The position numbers and the translations under genes are program-made. A stretch of DNA of 32,431 nucleotides. Origin: an uncultured Myxococcales bacterium. Lineage in GTDB: Bacteria > Myxococcota_A > Polyangia > Polyangiales > Polyangiaceae. The stretch is from the NCBI GenBank assembly GCA_937872925.1, contig CALMUT010000062.1, forward strand, positions 1 through 32,431, read 5' to 3'. Of this stretch, positions 23,183 through 31,702 are shown piece by piece. The notes beneath the pieces are model-generated. The model saw only the letters and a program-made list of their open reading frames with translations, did not search any database and was not told where the DNA came from. Every line of letters starts with the position of its first letter. Position 1 is the stretch's first letter.

Positions 23183-24409
23183 GTGCGGCGCATCTTCTGT
23201 GTACTCGCGGTCGTGACCTGTGCGGGCCTACTTTCCGGGGCTTGCGGTGGTTCTGAGCCGCCAGACGTCGTGAGCAACCCCGACGCCGCGACCGGCAAAG
23301 ATGGTCAAGGGGGCGAAACCGGATCGCCGGAGGGTGGCGCCATCGACGCGTCGAATGACGGCGTTTCGGATGTCGTAGATCCCGACGCTCCGGTGGCTCC
23401 CGTTCGGCTCGGGTTGCGAGCGACCCCCGCAACGTCAGACGCGGGCGTCGCGCCCGGGGACATGCTGCTCGCCCATCTCTCGGTGCTCTCGGCTGGAGCG
23501 CGCGTGGGGATCGTGCACGCGCGTTGGGACCAACTCTTCGACGCGCCGGCTTCGCCGGTGACAACGCGCTGGGCCAACCTCGCCACAACCGCGAGCGCGT
23601 ATCGGGGGGCAGGTGCGCAGCTTGTCGCGTGCTTGAGCGTCGTGGACCGCGCGCAGGCGGCGCGTCCAACGGGCGTAGCGGGCGCATGGAACGCACCAGC
23701 AAATCTGCAAGCCGGACGGGCCTTGATCGACGAAACGTTCACCTACTTCGGCGAAGAGCTGAGCGTGCTATCCCTGGGCGTCGAAGTGGATCGCTACATC
23801 GCCAAGTCCTCCACGGCCGAGCGCGAGGAGCTCGTGGGTTTCGTGCGCCACGTCTTCGACTATGCGCGACAGCACCCGGCCCGCCCGTCGCAACTGAGCA
23901 TTGGTATTGGTTTTAACCTCAGCGCTGTCGTCGCTGGTCCTCATGCGGAGATCCGAGAGTTGGTCGACGCCGGGGACGTGGCCGTCGTCAGCTATGTGCC
24001 CCTGACCCCGGGATTCCAGGTCGACAGTAGCAATCCGCTGTCAGACTTGGATGCGCTGCACGCCACTCTTGCCGGTGAGGCTGCTCCGGCCCCGCCCATC
24101 GTGCTGCACGAAGTCGCTTTGCCGTCGTCGGCGGATGTGCAGGGCAGCGAGGCCAAGCAGACCGCCTTTTTCGACGCATTCTTCAAGGCGCTTGCGGCGC
24201 GGCGGCAGCGGCATCCCATCGTTGTGGCCGCGGCTTTGCACGACGGACCGCAAAGTGATTGCGTGGCACGTGCTGCAGCGGCCGAAACGCCGCCGTCGCT
24301 CGCCGCCATTGCTGCCCACTGCTCACGGGGCATTCGCGCCGAAAGCGGCATGCCGAAACAAGCGCAAAGCCGGGTTTTTGAAGCCCTGGCGGCGTTTTCA
24401 AGTCCCTGA
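23183..24409 (+). CDS. Hypothetical lipoprotein with barrel-like enzymatic domain
   Basis: About 408 residues. The GTG at 23183 gives a compact lipoprotein signal, MRRIFCVLAVVTCAGLLSGAC; a TTG at 23165 would add six residues. A low-complexity spacer rich in Gly, Asp, Pro and Ala runs to about residue 65. The rest alternates strand-helix (VRLGLRATPATSD, RVGIVHARWDQL, GAQLVACLSVVDR, LSVLSLGVEVDRYI, LSIGIGFNLSAVV, VAVVSYVPLTPGF, APPIVLHEVALP, HPIVVAAALHDGP), as in TIM-barrel glycoside hydrolases, with acidic residues at strand ends (GVEVD and LHEVA as candidate Glu pair). I infer a cell-surface glycosidase-like protein, with no family named. prkA follows after 72 bases. Confidence 0.75.
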   Translation: MRRIFCVLAVVTCAGLLSGACGGSEPPDVVSNPDAATGKDGQGGETGSPEGGAIDASNDGVSDVVDPDAPVAPVRLGLRATPATSDAGVAPGDMLLAHLSVLSAGARVGIVHARWDQLFDAPASPVTTRWANLATTASAYRGAGAQLVACLSVVDRAQAARPTGVAGAWNAPANLQAGRALIDETFTYFGEELSVLSLGVEVDRYIAKSSTAEREELVGFVRHVFDYARQHPARPSQLSIGIGFNLSAVVAGPHAEIRELVDAGDVAVVSYVPLTPGFQVDSSNPLSDLDALHATLAGEAAPAPPIVLHEVALPSSADVQGSEAKQTAFFDAFFKALAARRQRHPIVVAAALHDGPQSDCVARAAAAETPPSLAAIAAHCSRGIRAESGMPKQAQSRVFEALAAFSSP

Positions 24410-24420
24410 AACGGGGCGCC

Positions 24421-24434
24421 CTACGTGCCCGTAG
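24421..24434. other. Short hairpin before prkA
   Basis: CTACG-TGCC-CGTAG is a perfect five-base stem in the 72-base gap between the lipoprotein stop (24409) and the prkA start. No T-run follows. A TTATCCT at 24436-24442 could be a -10 element, but no -35 element is clear. Confidence 0.3.
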
Positions 24435-24481
24435 CCTGTTATCCTAAGCCCCCACCGCAGAAGCGTGAGTAGAAGGACCCT

Positions 24482-26587
24482 ATGAGCGACAGCGACTTTT
24501 CCACCGCCAGTGACCAAGGCAAAAAAGGCAGCGGGCGCAGCATGCTGTCCACCATCGCTGCGATGCAGGACTACGATCGCTATCGCGATCTGTCCTGGGA
24601 CGGCAGCTTCGAGGACTACCTCAACCTCGTGCGCGAACGTCCCCAGATCACGCGCAACGCATTCCAGCGCGTGTACGACATGGTCATCTCCTACGGCACG
24701 GAAGAGTACATCGATAACAAGAAGAAGCTGGTGCGCTTCAACTTCTTCCAAGACGAAGCAGACAAGGGCAAGGACGCCATCTTCGGCCTGGACATCCCAC
24801 TGATGCGGCTGATGAACGTGCTCAAGGCCGCCGCGGAGGCCTACGGTCCCGAAAAACGCGTCATCCTGCTGCACGGTCCGGTCGGGTCCAGCAAGTCCAC
24901 CATCGCGCGGCTGCTCAAGAAGGGCCTTGAGCGATACTGCGCGACTCCCGAAGGCGCGTTGTACACCTTCCGCTGGATCAATCTCGCCAACACCGGCCTG
25001 GCCAGTGGCGACGCGGACGTCTTCGATTCGCCCATGAACGAAGACCCCCTCAAGCTGATCCCGGCCGAATGGCGCGACGGCGCCATCGAAAAGCTGGGCC
25101 TCAGCAACGAGAACTTCAAGGTGCGTGTTGACGGCGAGCTCGACCCGGCCAGCCGTTTCATCTTCAAGAACCTGATGCAGAAGTACAAAGGCGACTGGGG
25201 CAAGGTGGTGGAAAACCACGTGCGCACGCGCCGGCTGCTGCTTTCGGAGAAAGATCGCGTGGGCATCGGCACGTTCCAGCCGAAAGACGAGAAAAACCAG
25301 GACTCCACGGAACTGACAGGCGACATCAACTACCGCAAGATCGCCGAATACGGCTCGGACTCGGACCCCCGCGCCTTCAACTTCGACGGCGAGTTCAACG
25401 TAGCCAACCGCGGCATCATCGAGTTCGTCGAAGTGCTGAAGCTCGACGTCGCGTTCCTTTATGATTTGCTGGGCGCTTCTCAAGAGCACCGCATTAAGCC
25501 CAAGAAGTTCGCTCAGACGGACATCGACGAACTCATCATCGGGCACACGAACGAAGCCGAGTACAAGCGTCTGCTCAACAATGAGTTCATGGAAGCACTC
25601 CGCGACCGAACCATTAAGATCGACATCCCGTACATCACGAAGCTCTCCGACGAGATCAAGATTTACGAGAAGGACTTCAGCCAGCTTCGGGTCAAGGGCA
25701 AGCACATCGCGCCGCACACCCTGGAAGTGGCGGCCATGTGGGCGGTGCTGTCGCGCTTGGAAGAGCCCAAAAAGCACAACCTGCAAGTCATCCAGAAGAT
25801 GAAGCTCTACGACGGCAAAGTGCTTCCCGGGTACACCCAGGACACCGTCAAAGAGCTACGCAAGGAGTCCAAACGCGAAGGCATGGAGGGCGTCAGCCCG
25901 CGCTACGTGCAGGACAAGATCAGCAACGCGCTCGTCAGCGACGCCGGTGAAGGCACCATCAACCCCTTCATGGTGCTGAACGAACTCGAAAAGGGCCTGA
26001 CGCACCATTCGCTGATCACCAACGACGAGCAGCGCAAGCGCTTCCGGGATCTGATCGGTGTCGTGAAGCGTGAGTACGAAGAAATCGTCAAGAACGAGGT
26101 GCAACGCGCCATCAGTGCCGACGACGAAGCTCTCAACAAAGTCGCGGCAAACTACATCGACAACATCAAAGCCTACGCTCTCAAAGAGAAGGTCAAGAAC
26201 AAGTACACCGGCCAAGACGAAGAGCCCGATGAGCGCCTGATGCGGTCGATCGAAGAAAAGATCGACATCCCCGAAAACCGCAAAGACGACTTCCGCCGCG
26301 AAATCATGAACTACATCGGCGCCCGTGCTGTCGAAGGCAAAAAGTTCGACTGGCAAACCAACGATCGTCTGCGCCGCGCCCTAGAACTCAAGCTGTTCGA
26401 AGACCAAAAAGACAGCATCAAACTCAAAACCCTCGTCTCCAGCGTGGTCGACAAAGAAACCCAAGAAAAGATCGACATCATCAAGAGCCGCCTGATGCGC
26501 TACTTCGGCTACAACGAAGTCAGCGCCACGGACGTCCTGAACTACGTCGCGAGCATCTTCGCGCGTGGGGACGCGAAGAAGGAGTAG
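24482..26587 (+). CDS. prkA: PrkA family serine protein kinase
   Basis: 701 residues from the ATG at 24482, with AAGGA five bases upstream. PrkA joins an AAA+ ATPase core to a C-terminal kinase-like domain and acts in the cytoplasm in stress or stationary-phase and spore-related regulation; AAA+ protease activity has also been reported for the family. Seen here: the N-terminal [20 protein letters not shown], then Walker [10 protein letters not shown] (132-140), and [20 protein letters not shown], then [20 protein letters not shown] and GHTNEAEY, all typical of the family. The C-terminal PrkA domain carries [14 protein letters not shown]. Length is normal. In many genomes prkA heads an operon with a DUF444 protein and SpoVR; here it is followed by a repeat array and a convergent gene, so it is an orphan. 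Confidence 0.96.
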   Translation: MSDSDFSTASDQGKKGSGRSMLSTIAAMQDYDRYRDLSWDGSFEDYLNLVRERPQITRNAFQRVYDMVISYGTEEYIDNKKKLVRFNFFQDEADKGKDAIFGLDIPLMRLMNVLKAAAEAYGPEKRVILLHGPVGSSKSTIARLLKKGLERYCATPEGALYTFRWINLANTGLASGDADVFDSPMNEDPLKLIPAEWRDGAIEKLGLSNENFKVRVDGELDPASRFIFKNLMQKYKGDWGKVVENHVRTRRLLLSEKDRVGIGTFQPKDEKNQDSTELTGDINYRKIAEYGSDSDPRAFNFDGEFNVANRGIIEFVEVLKLDVAFLYDLLGASQEHRIKPKKFAQTDIDELIIGHTNEAEYKRLLNNEFMEALRDRTIKIDIPYITKLSDEIKIYEKDFSQLRVKGKHIAPHTLEVAAMWAVLSRLEEPKKHNLQVIQKMKLYDGKVLPGYTQDTVKELRKESKREGMEGVSPRYVQDKISNALVSDAGEGTINPFMVLNELEKGLTHHSLITNDEQRKRFRDLIGVVKREYEEIVKNEVQRAISADDEALNKVAANYIDNIKAYALKEKVKNKYTGQDEEPDERLMRSIEEKIDIPENRKDDFRREIMNYIGARAVEGKKFDWQTNDRLRRALELKLFEDQKDSIKLKTLVSSVVDKETQEKIDIIKSRLMRYFGYNEVSATDVLNYVASIFARGDAKKE

Positions 26588-26745
26588 GACGGCGTCACCG
26601 AAGTTCCCGCTGTCAAAGAGGCGGGAGGCCGGCGGGGCTCCGCACCCTCGACCCCAGGTGTCCAATGGCGTCCCAGTCGCTGGGTCGCGAGCGTCTTCGC
26701 CCGCTCGCGGATGCACCAGGGCGAGCGTGCGTCGAGGGTGGATCG
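26588..26745. other. Non-coding lead-in between prkA and the repeat array
   Basis: 158 bases of GC-rich sequence after the prkA stop. CCCGC and GCGGG (26608-26632 region) could form a weak stem; no T-run follows. I see no gene and no clear regulatory site. Confidence 0.5.
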
Positions 26746-27036
26746 GTGCGCGGAAAACGGTTTGTATGCGTATTAGTTTTGTCCGCCCGAGGGGGGGACG
26801 AGTGCGCGGAAAACGGTTTGTATGCGTATTACTTTGTCCCGCCCGAGGGGCCCGCCCGAGGGGGGGACGAGTGCGCGGAAAACGGTTTGTATGCGTATTA
26901 GTCTTGTCCGCCCGAGGGGGGGGGACGAGTGCGCGGAAAACGGTTTGTATGCGTATTACTTTGTCCCGCCCGAGGGGCCCGCCCGGGGGGGGGGACGAGT
27001 GCGCGAAAAACGGTTTGTACGCGCACGGGTTTTGCC
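26746..27036 (+). repeat. Tandem array of five repeat units with alternating length
   Basis: Each unit begins GTGCGCGGAAAACGGTTTGT and continues ATGCGTATTA, then a (G/C)TTTTGTCC-like stretch and CCGCCCGAGG with a run of 7-10 G. Units start at 26746, 26802, 26871, 26929 and 26999, so spacings are 56, 69, 58 and 70. Short units read TTAG after GTA, long units TTACTTTGTCCC with an extra GGGGCCCGCCC. The true period is therefore a dimer of about 126 bases present twice, plus a diverged fifth unit (GTACGCGCACGG). All frames through it give repeated peptides, which are not treated as genes. Degenerate copies lie inverted at 20588-20690. Function is unknown. Confidence 0.9.
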
Positions 27037-27070
27037 CAGAAGCGGGGACCAGCTGAGTCTAATGTCCGAA

Positions 27071-27088
27071 CGGCACAACCAAGTGCCG
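27071..27088 (-). terminator. Possible terminator hairpin of the Cys-rich lipoprotein gene
   Basis: CGGCAC-TTGGTT-GTGCCG on the minus strand is a perfect six-base stem that starts directly after the stop codon at 27091-27089. Only TT follows, so this is a weak intrinsic terminator or an end-protecting hairpin. Confidence 0.45.
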
Positions 27089-28099
27089 CTACTGCTCGTT
27101 CACCAGCACCACGTACTCAGCCGTGCTGCTGTCCATTCCGCGTGGTTCCGTGTCCCAGCCCACGGTGGGCGCGTAGAGCAGCACCACGACGTCGCGCACC
27201 GTGCCGAGCTTGCCGAGCGCGGCGGGGATCGCCGTCCGCCACACGGTGCTTGTGACCATGCTGATCTCAGCGTCCAACAGGGGCACGCTCGTCGAAACCA
27301 GATTGAATCCACGCGCCGGCGGCCGAGCCACCGGCGCGCAACTGTCGCCGATGTCGTTCTTCTGCCAGGTCGTCGGGAAAAGCACCTGACCCGCGCCGGT
27401 CCACACGATGCTTGCTCCGAACACGGTCTGACCGTTGCGGACGCTAACGGCGCCCACGCCGCCGAAGTCGTCCTCAGTGTAGAAGATCCACTCGTCAGCG
27501 GGCGTTGCCCCCGACAGCAGCTTTCCGTCGCCGAAGCCCGAGTCAGTCGCTGCGGCTTTGCGTGCTTCGGCTTCATCGGGAGTGACGGTGGGCCCACACA
27601 CGAAGGCGTGAGAAAGCACCCGCAGCGTCTCGTACTTCAACCGCACCACCGCGGTACAAGATCCGTCCGTGGGCAAGCCATTTGCCAAGGACTGCGCCAG
27701 CGCGGAGCAGTCCGTTTGTCCAACGCACACGCCGCCGTGGCAATCCTTCGCGCAATCCAGCACCACGCCGCCGTTGCAGACACAACTGGTGGGCGCGCAG
27801 CCGGCGAGCTTGTCGCAGACCGTATCTTTCGCACACCCTTCGCTGCTGCAGCCAGCGGGGTTGACCCCGATGCAAGGAAGTCCGCCACTGTTGCCGCTTC
27901 CGCCGGCGCCTCCCGTGCCGGAAGAGCCGCCGCTGGCGCCCGCGCCGCCGCTTGAAACAGCTCCCGCCCCGTCCATTGGAGCATCCGAGCCCGCGTCCAA
28001 GTTGCTCGCGGTGGCAGGCTGCTTATCACTCGCACAAGCGAGAAGCAGGAGCACGACGGTCGAGGACCGGCCGACGCGAACACGGTAACGCCGCTTCAC
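27089..28099 (-). CDS. Gly-rich, Cys-rich hypothetical lipoprotein
   Basis: 336 residues from a GTG at 28099. Signal MKRRYRVRVGRSSTVVLLLLAC predicts lipidation at Cys22. Residues 36-72 are a Gly/Ser/Ala linker (GGAGASGGSSGTGGAGGSG). Residues 75-135 are a Cys-rich module with about 13 cysteines (PCIGVNPAGCSSEGCAKDTV, then CDKLAGC, CVCNGGVVLDC, DCHGGVCVG), typical of disulfide-bonded extracellular modules in this type of genome. The C-terminal 200 residues form a beta-rich domain (EWIFYTEDDFGGVGAVSV, TVFGASIVWTGAGQVLFP, VRDVVVLLYAPTVGWD). No enzyme motif is seen. It is probably anchored in the outer membrane facing out. The 230-base divergent gap to 28330 holds a six-base-stem hairpin at 28178-28194. 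Confidence 0.8.
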   Translation of the reverse strand: MKRRYRVRVGRSSTVVLLLLACASDKQPATASNLDAGSDAPMDGAGAVSSGGAGASGGSSGTGGAGGSGNSGGLPCIGVNPAGCSSEGCAKDTVCDKLAGCAPTSCVCNGGVVLDCAKDCHGGVCVGQTDCSALAQSLANGLPTDGSCTAVVRLKYETLRVLSHAFVCGPTVTPDEAEARKAAATDSGFGDGKLLSGATPADEWIFYTEDDFGGVGAVSVRNGQTVFGASIVWTGAGQVLFPTTWQKNDIGDSCAPVARPPARGFNLVSTSVPLLDAEISMVTSTVWRTAIPAALGKLGTVRDVVVLLYAPTVGWDTEPRGMDSSTAEYVVLVNEQ

Positions 28100-28177
28100 T
28101 TCAGGTCAGAGCATGGGCCGCCGCGTCACGGCACGCAAGCTGCCGACCCTTCTCGTACGGCAAGCCTAGCGCCTAGC

Positions 28178-28194
28178 GCCAGTTCGGCACTGGC
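28178..28194. other. Hairpin in the divergent region before the LysM gene
   Basis: GCCAGT-TCGGC-ACTGGC is a perfect six-base stem, preceded by a direct repeat CCTAGCG-CCTAGCG. Neither gene of the divergent pair has a clear promoter. It may be an operator. Confidence 0.35.
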
Positions 28195-28329
28195 AGCGCG
28201 GCGGGCCGGCGTTGGTCGGCATGCCCCGGGAGCTCGTTTTGAACGCTAATCGGGCCCTGCGGCGAGCGGTTCTGACCCCAGGCAGTTTGTCCTTGGCGTG
28301 CGCGCCGAACCTTTGTAGGGGTTTGGGGC

Positions 28330-29475
28330 ATGGCTGTCGCATCGATGCACATCGAACGCGGCCACTGGGAGCGCGTGATGGTCGGGCTCGTAGTTGTCGT
28401 CGTATTGGCTTTAGCCGGTCCCGCCCAGGCGGAATCGCGCACCCATAAGGTCTATCGCGGGCAGCGGCTGGGCTCGATTGCGAAGCGTTATCACGTGAGC
28501 GTCGCTGCGATCGCGCACGCCAATGACATCTCTAACCCCGCGCAGCTCGACCCGGGGCGCGTGCTGTTGATTCCCGATCGCGACGACACCGGCGGTGAGC
28601 GTGCCCGCGAAGAGTTCGACAAGCGCCAGGAAAAGCGCAGCAAGTCTGCGGACGAGAGCACGCGCTCGAAGGCCGCGGAGCCCAAGGCCGCGGAGTCCAA
28701 GGAGCCCAAGGCCGCAGAGAGCAAGGCCGCGGCGCCAAAGGCTGCAAAGGCCCAGAAGGCCAAGCTTCACCGGGTCGCTCGGGGACAGACCCTGGGCGCT
28801 ATCGCGCGTCGCTATCGGACGTCCATCGCAGCCATGTGCCATGCCAATGAGATCGATCGACGCCAGCCGTTGAAGGTCGGCCAGCAGTTGGTCGTCCCCG
28901 CTCCGGCGGACGAAGACGGTGCCCGGGCGCTGGCAGCGAAAGAGCGACTGCTCCGCGCGCAGAAGCAGACCCGAGCCCTTGAGCTTCGCGTCGACAAGAA
29001 GAGCTGGCGCAAGTACACGCGTGCGGCGCGCCGCAAAGGTTACGTCACGTTGCAGGGGCACCATGGCCGCTGGCGAGGATATGTGGTTGGCCGGCGCGGA
29101 AATCTACTGCCTGCGGGGCGCAAGGGCATTGCGGAGGTGCTGGGGCCCGGCATTGACGGGCGCTTGATCCGTCTGATCGCGAAGGTTAGCGACAAGTTTG
29201 GAGGGCGTGAGCTTCGCATCGTCAGTGGTCTTCGCGCGACGTCCTTCGTCGATGATTCTCGTCACAAGCACGGCCGCGCCGTGGACTTTCACATCCCAGG
29301 CGTGCCCAACGAAGCACTGCGCGACTACCTGCTCACTCTCGACGACGTGGGCGTGGGCTACTACCCCAACTCCACCTTCATTCACTTCGACGTGCGCCCC
29401 AAGAAGACCTATTGGGTCGATCTTGCGGGACCGGGTGAGGCGCCGCGCTACGCAAAAGTGCTGAGTCTAGACTAG
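28330..29475 (+). CDS. Double-LysM protein with DUF882/M15 peptidase domain
   Basis: 381 residues from the ATG at 28330, with AGGGG eight bases upstream; ATG at 28378 would give a shorter signal. The signal helix ends in GPAQA-ES. LysM 1 spans 38-82 (THKVYRGQRLGSIAKRYHVS...LIP), a Lys/Ala/Glu-rich linker 90-143 repeats KAAE/KAAES units, and LysM 2 spans 145-190. The C-terminal domain is of the peptidoglycan-cleaving M15/YcbK type: SRHKHGRAVDFH fits SxHxxGxAxD with H312 and D319 as zinc ligands, and FIHFDVR supplies H352. SGLR and GVGYYP are also family marks. It probably binds and trims peptidoglycan in the periplasm, as an endopeptidase or carboxypeptidase. It is alone on the strand and followed by a hairpin at 29484. 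Confidence 0.92.
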   Translation: MAVASMHIERGHWERVMVGLVVVVVLALAGPAQAESRTHKVYRGQRLGSIAKRYHVSVAAIAHANDISNPAQLDPGRVLLIPDRDDTGGERAREEFDKRQEKRSKSADESTRSKAAEPKAAESKEPKAAESKAAAPKAAKAQKAKLHRVARGQTLGAIARRYRTSIAAMCHANEIDRRQPLKVGQQLVVPAPADEDGARALAAKERLLRAQKQTRALELRVDKKSWRKYTRAARRKGYVTLQGHHGRWRGYVVGRRGNLLPAGRKGIAEVLGPGIDGRLIRLIAKVSDKFGGRELRIVSGLRATSFVDDSRHKHGRAVDFHIPGVPNEALRDYLLTLDDVGVGYYPNSTFIHFDVRPKKTYWVDLAGPGEAPRYAKVLSLD

Positions 29476-29483
29476 CTTCCCCT

Positions 29484-29516
29484 GGATGCTCGGCGCAGAT
29501 GTCTGCGCGTTCATCC
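29484..29516 (+). terminator. Possible hairpin terminator after the LysM gene
   Basis: GCGCAG (29493-29498) pairs with CTGCGC (29503-29508) around ATGT, and GGATG (29484-29488) pairs with CATCC (29512-29516) further out. It lies eight bases after the stop codon. The following bases are GACGAATG with no T-run, so termination is only likely. Confidence 0.4.
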
Positions 29517-29569
29517 GACGAATGAATGCTCAGCTCGACCTCGCGACCGGGTCAGGCGAAGATTGAGTC

Positions 29570-30265
29570 ATGACGGTCCAAGGGTCGTTCTGGACGCTGC
29601 TCGTACTCACGACAGCCTGCGCGGCGCCAGGCGCGGGGCGGCAACAGCGCGCGACGGCTCCTTCCGCGGGCGCCAAAAACGCCGACGCACCCGCGCCGGG
29701 AACACCGGGGTGTCTCGCGGACGAGGTCCGACTGAGCAAGTACCAGCTTTCGCAAGAGCGCTCGTCGTGTCGACTAACATCGGCCAAGGACTGTCTGGAT
29801 CGCTGCAAGTCCGGGGACTCGAACGCATGTGTCGAGGTGGCTCTGGTGTTGGAGTTGGAAGAGCATCCCCTCGCTGCCGCGGCCTACGCAAACGCTTGCC
29901 GGATGGGAAGCCACGCGGGTTGCGTCAACTATGCCGCGCACCGTGTCCGCCGAAGCGAGGAGCCCGGGGAGCTTGCCTGTGCTTATCGGCTCTTCGAGAT
30001 GAACTGCCGTTCGGGAGAACCCTTCGGCTGCGGCATGCAAGCGCTGGCACTGCATAGGGGTGCGGGCGTGGCCCAGAACAAGTCTGCCGCTGCCAGCGTC
30101 GCGGAAGTGAGCTGCAAGAAGCTGGGGCGATTCGCTTGCTCGGTATACGGCTCGTTCCTGGAAGCCAAGGGGCTTTCCGAAGCGGCAGCCGCCGCGTATC
30201 AACGAGCTTGCCGCACCGGGGATGTTCAGGCTTGCCAATCCAGGAAGGGACCCACAGGTTTGTAG
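29570..30265 (+). CDS. Sel1-like, Cys-paired repeat lipoprotein
   Basis: 231 residues from the ATG at 29570. Signal MTVQGSFWTLLVLTTAC predicts lipidation at Cys17. A Pro/Ala spacer runs to about residue 45. The rest is helical repeats with regularly spaced cysteines: CLDRCKSGDSNACVE, then ACRMGSHAGCVNYA, NCRSGEPFGCGMQALALHRG, CKKLGRFACSVYG, and ACRTGDVQACQS. This resembles Sel1/HcpA-type repeats, where two cysteines per unit form disulfides and stack an alpha/alpha solenoid used for protein binding. The binding partner is unknown. The gene at 30301 follows after 35 bases on the same strand and may be cotranscribed. Confidence 0.85.
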   Translation: MTVQGSFWTLLVLTTACAAPGAGRQQRATAPSAGAKNADAPAPGTPGCLADEVRLSKYQLSQERSSCRLTSAKDCLDRCKSGDSNACVEVALVLELEEHPLAAAAYANACRMGSHAGCVNYAAHRVRRSEEPGELACAYRLFEMNCRSGEPFGCGMQALALHRGAGVAQNKSAAASVAEVSCKKLGRFACSVYGSFLEAKGLSEAAAAAYQRACRTGDVQACQSRKGPTGL

Positions 30266-30300
30266 ACTGGCCGAGACCTCGAGAGGCAAGCGAGAAACGT

Positions 30301-31314
30301 ATGAAAGCTGTCGCGCTCACGCACTACCTTCCCGTCGACAACCCGGAGGCATTCCTGGACGTGGAGCTGCCCAAGCCCGCCGCGCTGGCTCGGGATCTCT
30401 TGGTGTCCGTGAAGGCCGTGTCCGTCAATCCCGTCGACACGAAGGTCCGCAAACCCAAAGACAAAGTCGAGGACCCACCCCGTGTGCTGGGCTGGGACGC
30501 CAGCGGCGTGGTGGAAGCCGTCGGCCCGGAGTGCACACTCTTCAAACCCGGCGACGAGGTTTACTACGCAGGTGACATCACGCGCTCCGGGAGCAATGCG
30601 GAATTCCAGTTGGTGGACGAGCGCATCGTCGGGTGGAAGCCGAAGAGCCTCAGTTTCGCCGAGGCAGCGGCGTTGCCGCTAACGACGATCACCGCGTACG
30701 AGTCATTCTTTGATCGTCTCGGAGTCGATCGCGACGGCGGCCACAAGGGGCAATCCCTGCTCATCATTGGCGCGGGCGGCGGAGTTGGTTCGATAGGCAT
30801 TCAGCTCGCGAAGGCGGCGGGTCTGGTGGTGATCGCCACGGCTTCGCGTCCGGAGACGACCGCTTGGGTCAAGGAGCTAGGCGCGGACCATGTGGTCAAC
30901 CACCGACAGCCCATGGTCGAACAGGTTCGCAACCTTGGCTTCCACCATGTCGATCACATCGCGATTTTCAACGATATGCGCCACTGGGAAACGGCCGTGG
31001 AACTGATCCGGCCGCAGGGTGGCATCGTCACGATCGACGACACCGATTTGCCGATGCCCATGGGCGGCATGAAGACCAAGGCCGCCAGCTTGCACTGGGA
31101 ACTCATGTTCACCCGCGCCATGTTTGAAACCCCCGACATGATCGAGCAGCACAAGCTGTTGACCTACGTAGCGCAGGAAATCGACGCCGGGCGCATTCGC
31201 TCAACCCTGGACACGGTGCTGACTCCGATCAACGCCGAAAACATCCGCGCCGCCCACGCACTGATCGAGACGGGAAAGGCCAGGGGAAAGGTTGTCGTCG
31301 CGCAGCCGAGCTAG
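30301..31314 (+). CDS. Zinc-free quinone oxidoreductase/alcohol dehydrogenase family protein
   Basis: 337 residues from the ATG at 30301; GAGAGG lies 14-19 bases upstream, so the ribosome site is weak. The frame is open further upstream, but those residues lie inside the preceding gene. It is a medium-chain dehydrogenase/reductase: an N-terminal GroES-like part with VKAVSVNPVDTKVR, VLGWDASGVV and FKPGDEVYYAGD, then LPLTTITAYESFFDRL and the NAD(P)-binding GAGGGVGS (157-164). The cysteines that bind zinc in true alcohol dehydrogenases are absent. The protein matches the family often named 'zinc-type alcohol dehydrogenase-like' (TIGR02817), whose members are probably NAD(P)H-dependent quinone or enone reductases. 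The substrate is unknown. Confidence 0.92.
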   Translation: MKAVALTHYLPVDNPEAFLDVELPKPAALARDLLVSVKAVSVNPVDTKVRKPKDKVEDPPRVLGWDASGVVEAVGPECTLFKPGDEVYYAGDITRSGSNAEFQLVDERIVGWKPKSLSFAEAAALPLTTITAYESFFDRLGVDRDGGHKGQSLLIIGAGGGVGSIGIQLAKAAGLVVIATASRPETTAWVKELGADHVVNHRQPMVEQVRNLGFHHVDHIAIFNDMRHWETAVELIRPQGGIVTIDDTDLPMPMGGMKTKAASLHWELMFTRAMFETPDMIEQHKLLTYVAQEIDAGRIRSTLDTVLTPINAENIRAAHALIETGKARGKVVVAQPS

Positions 31315-31341
31315 CGGATTGCGGCAGCACGAGTGCGACGT

Positions 31342-31605
31342 TCACCGTTTCTTTTTCTGACCACGCGGCGCCGCTTTCGTCTGCGCGCATGGAATCGCGC
31401 GGCGCGTGCCCGGTTGCGGCGTTAGAAAGGTGAAGCCGAAGCCAGCTCGGGCCGTCAGCTCAGGCAGTTTGTTTTCGTAGGCATCACGCACCAACTCGCG
31501 CATGACGTCGGTCTTCGTGCCGCCATAGGCTTTGGCAAGCTGACGCAACATCGCCACTTCTCGAGCGTCGAGACGGAGGGTGAAAGCACTCAAACGCGTG
31601 GGCAT
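31342..31605 (-). CDS. Ribbon-helix-helix (CopG/MetJ-like) protein
   Basis: 87 residues from the ATG at 31605; a TTG at 31623 would add six. Residues 1-45 fit a ribbon-helix-helix DNA-binding fold: the strand SAFTLRLDAREV, the first helix AMLRQLAKAYGGT, and the second helix KTDVMRELVRDAYEN. The C-terminal half is basic and unstructured (TPQPGTRRAIP, ending PRGQKKKR). Such proteins act as dimeric repressors or as antitoxins. No toxin-like gene is adjacent; the neighbours are an oxidoreductase (convergent) and a Cys-rich protein. It may regulate itself or unlinked genes. Confidence 0.7.
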   Translation of the reverse strand: MPTRLSAFTLRLDAREVAMLRQLAKAYGGTKTDVMRELVRDAYENKLPELTARAGFGFTFLTPQPGTRRAIPCAQTKAAPRGQKKKR

Positions 31606-31702
31606 GGCGCCGAGTATCGCCAATTCGCCGACGTTTGGCGAGCACCGGCGGAAGCCTCCCTCGAGGCGATGACGGCATACGGTTTTGCAGCAGCGGCTGC
31701 GC

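Noticed and set aside
24398..25786. 462-codon open frame antisense to prkA
   Set aside because: It mirrors the strong GC codon bias of prkA. The protein has no signal, domain or sensible composition, and prkA is certain.
26746..27036. CRISPR array
   Set aside because: Unit length alternates, the 'spacers' are themselves repeated G/C-rich sequence, and there are no cas genes.
26665..27955. Open frames through the tandem repeats encoding repeated KRFVCVL or KTVCMRI peptides
   Set aside because: All frames are open because of base composition, none has a ribosome site, and one runs far into the convergent lipoprotein gene.
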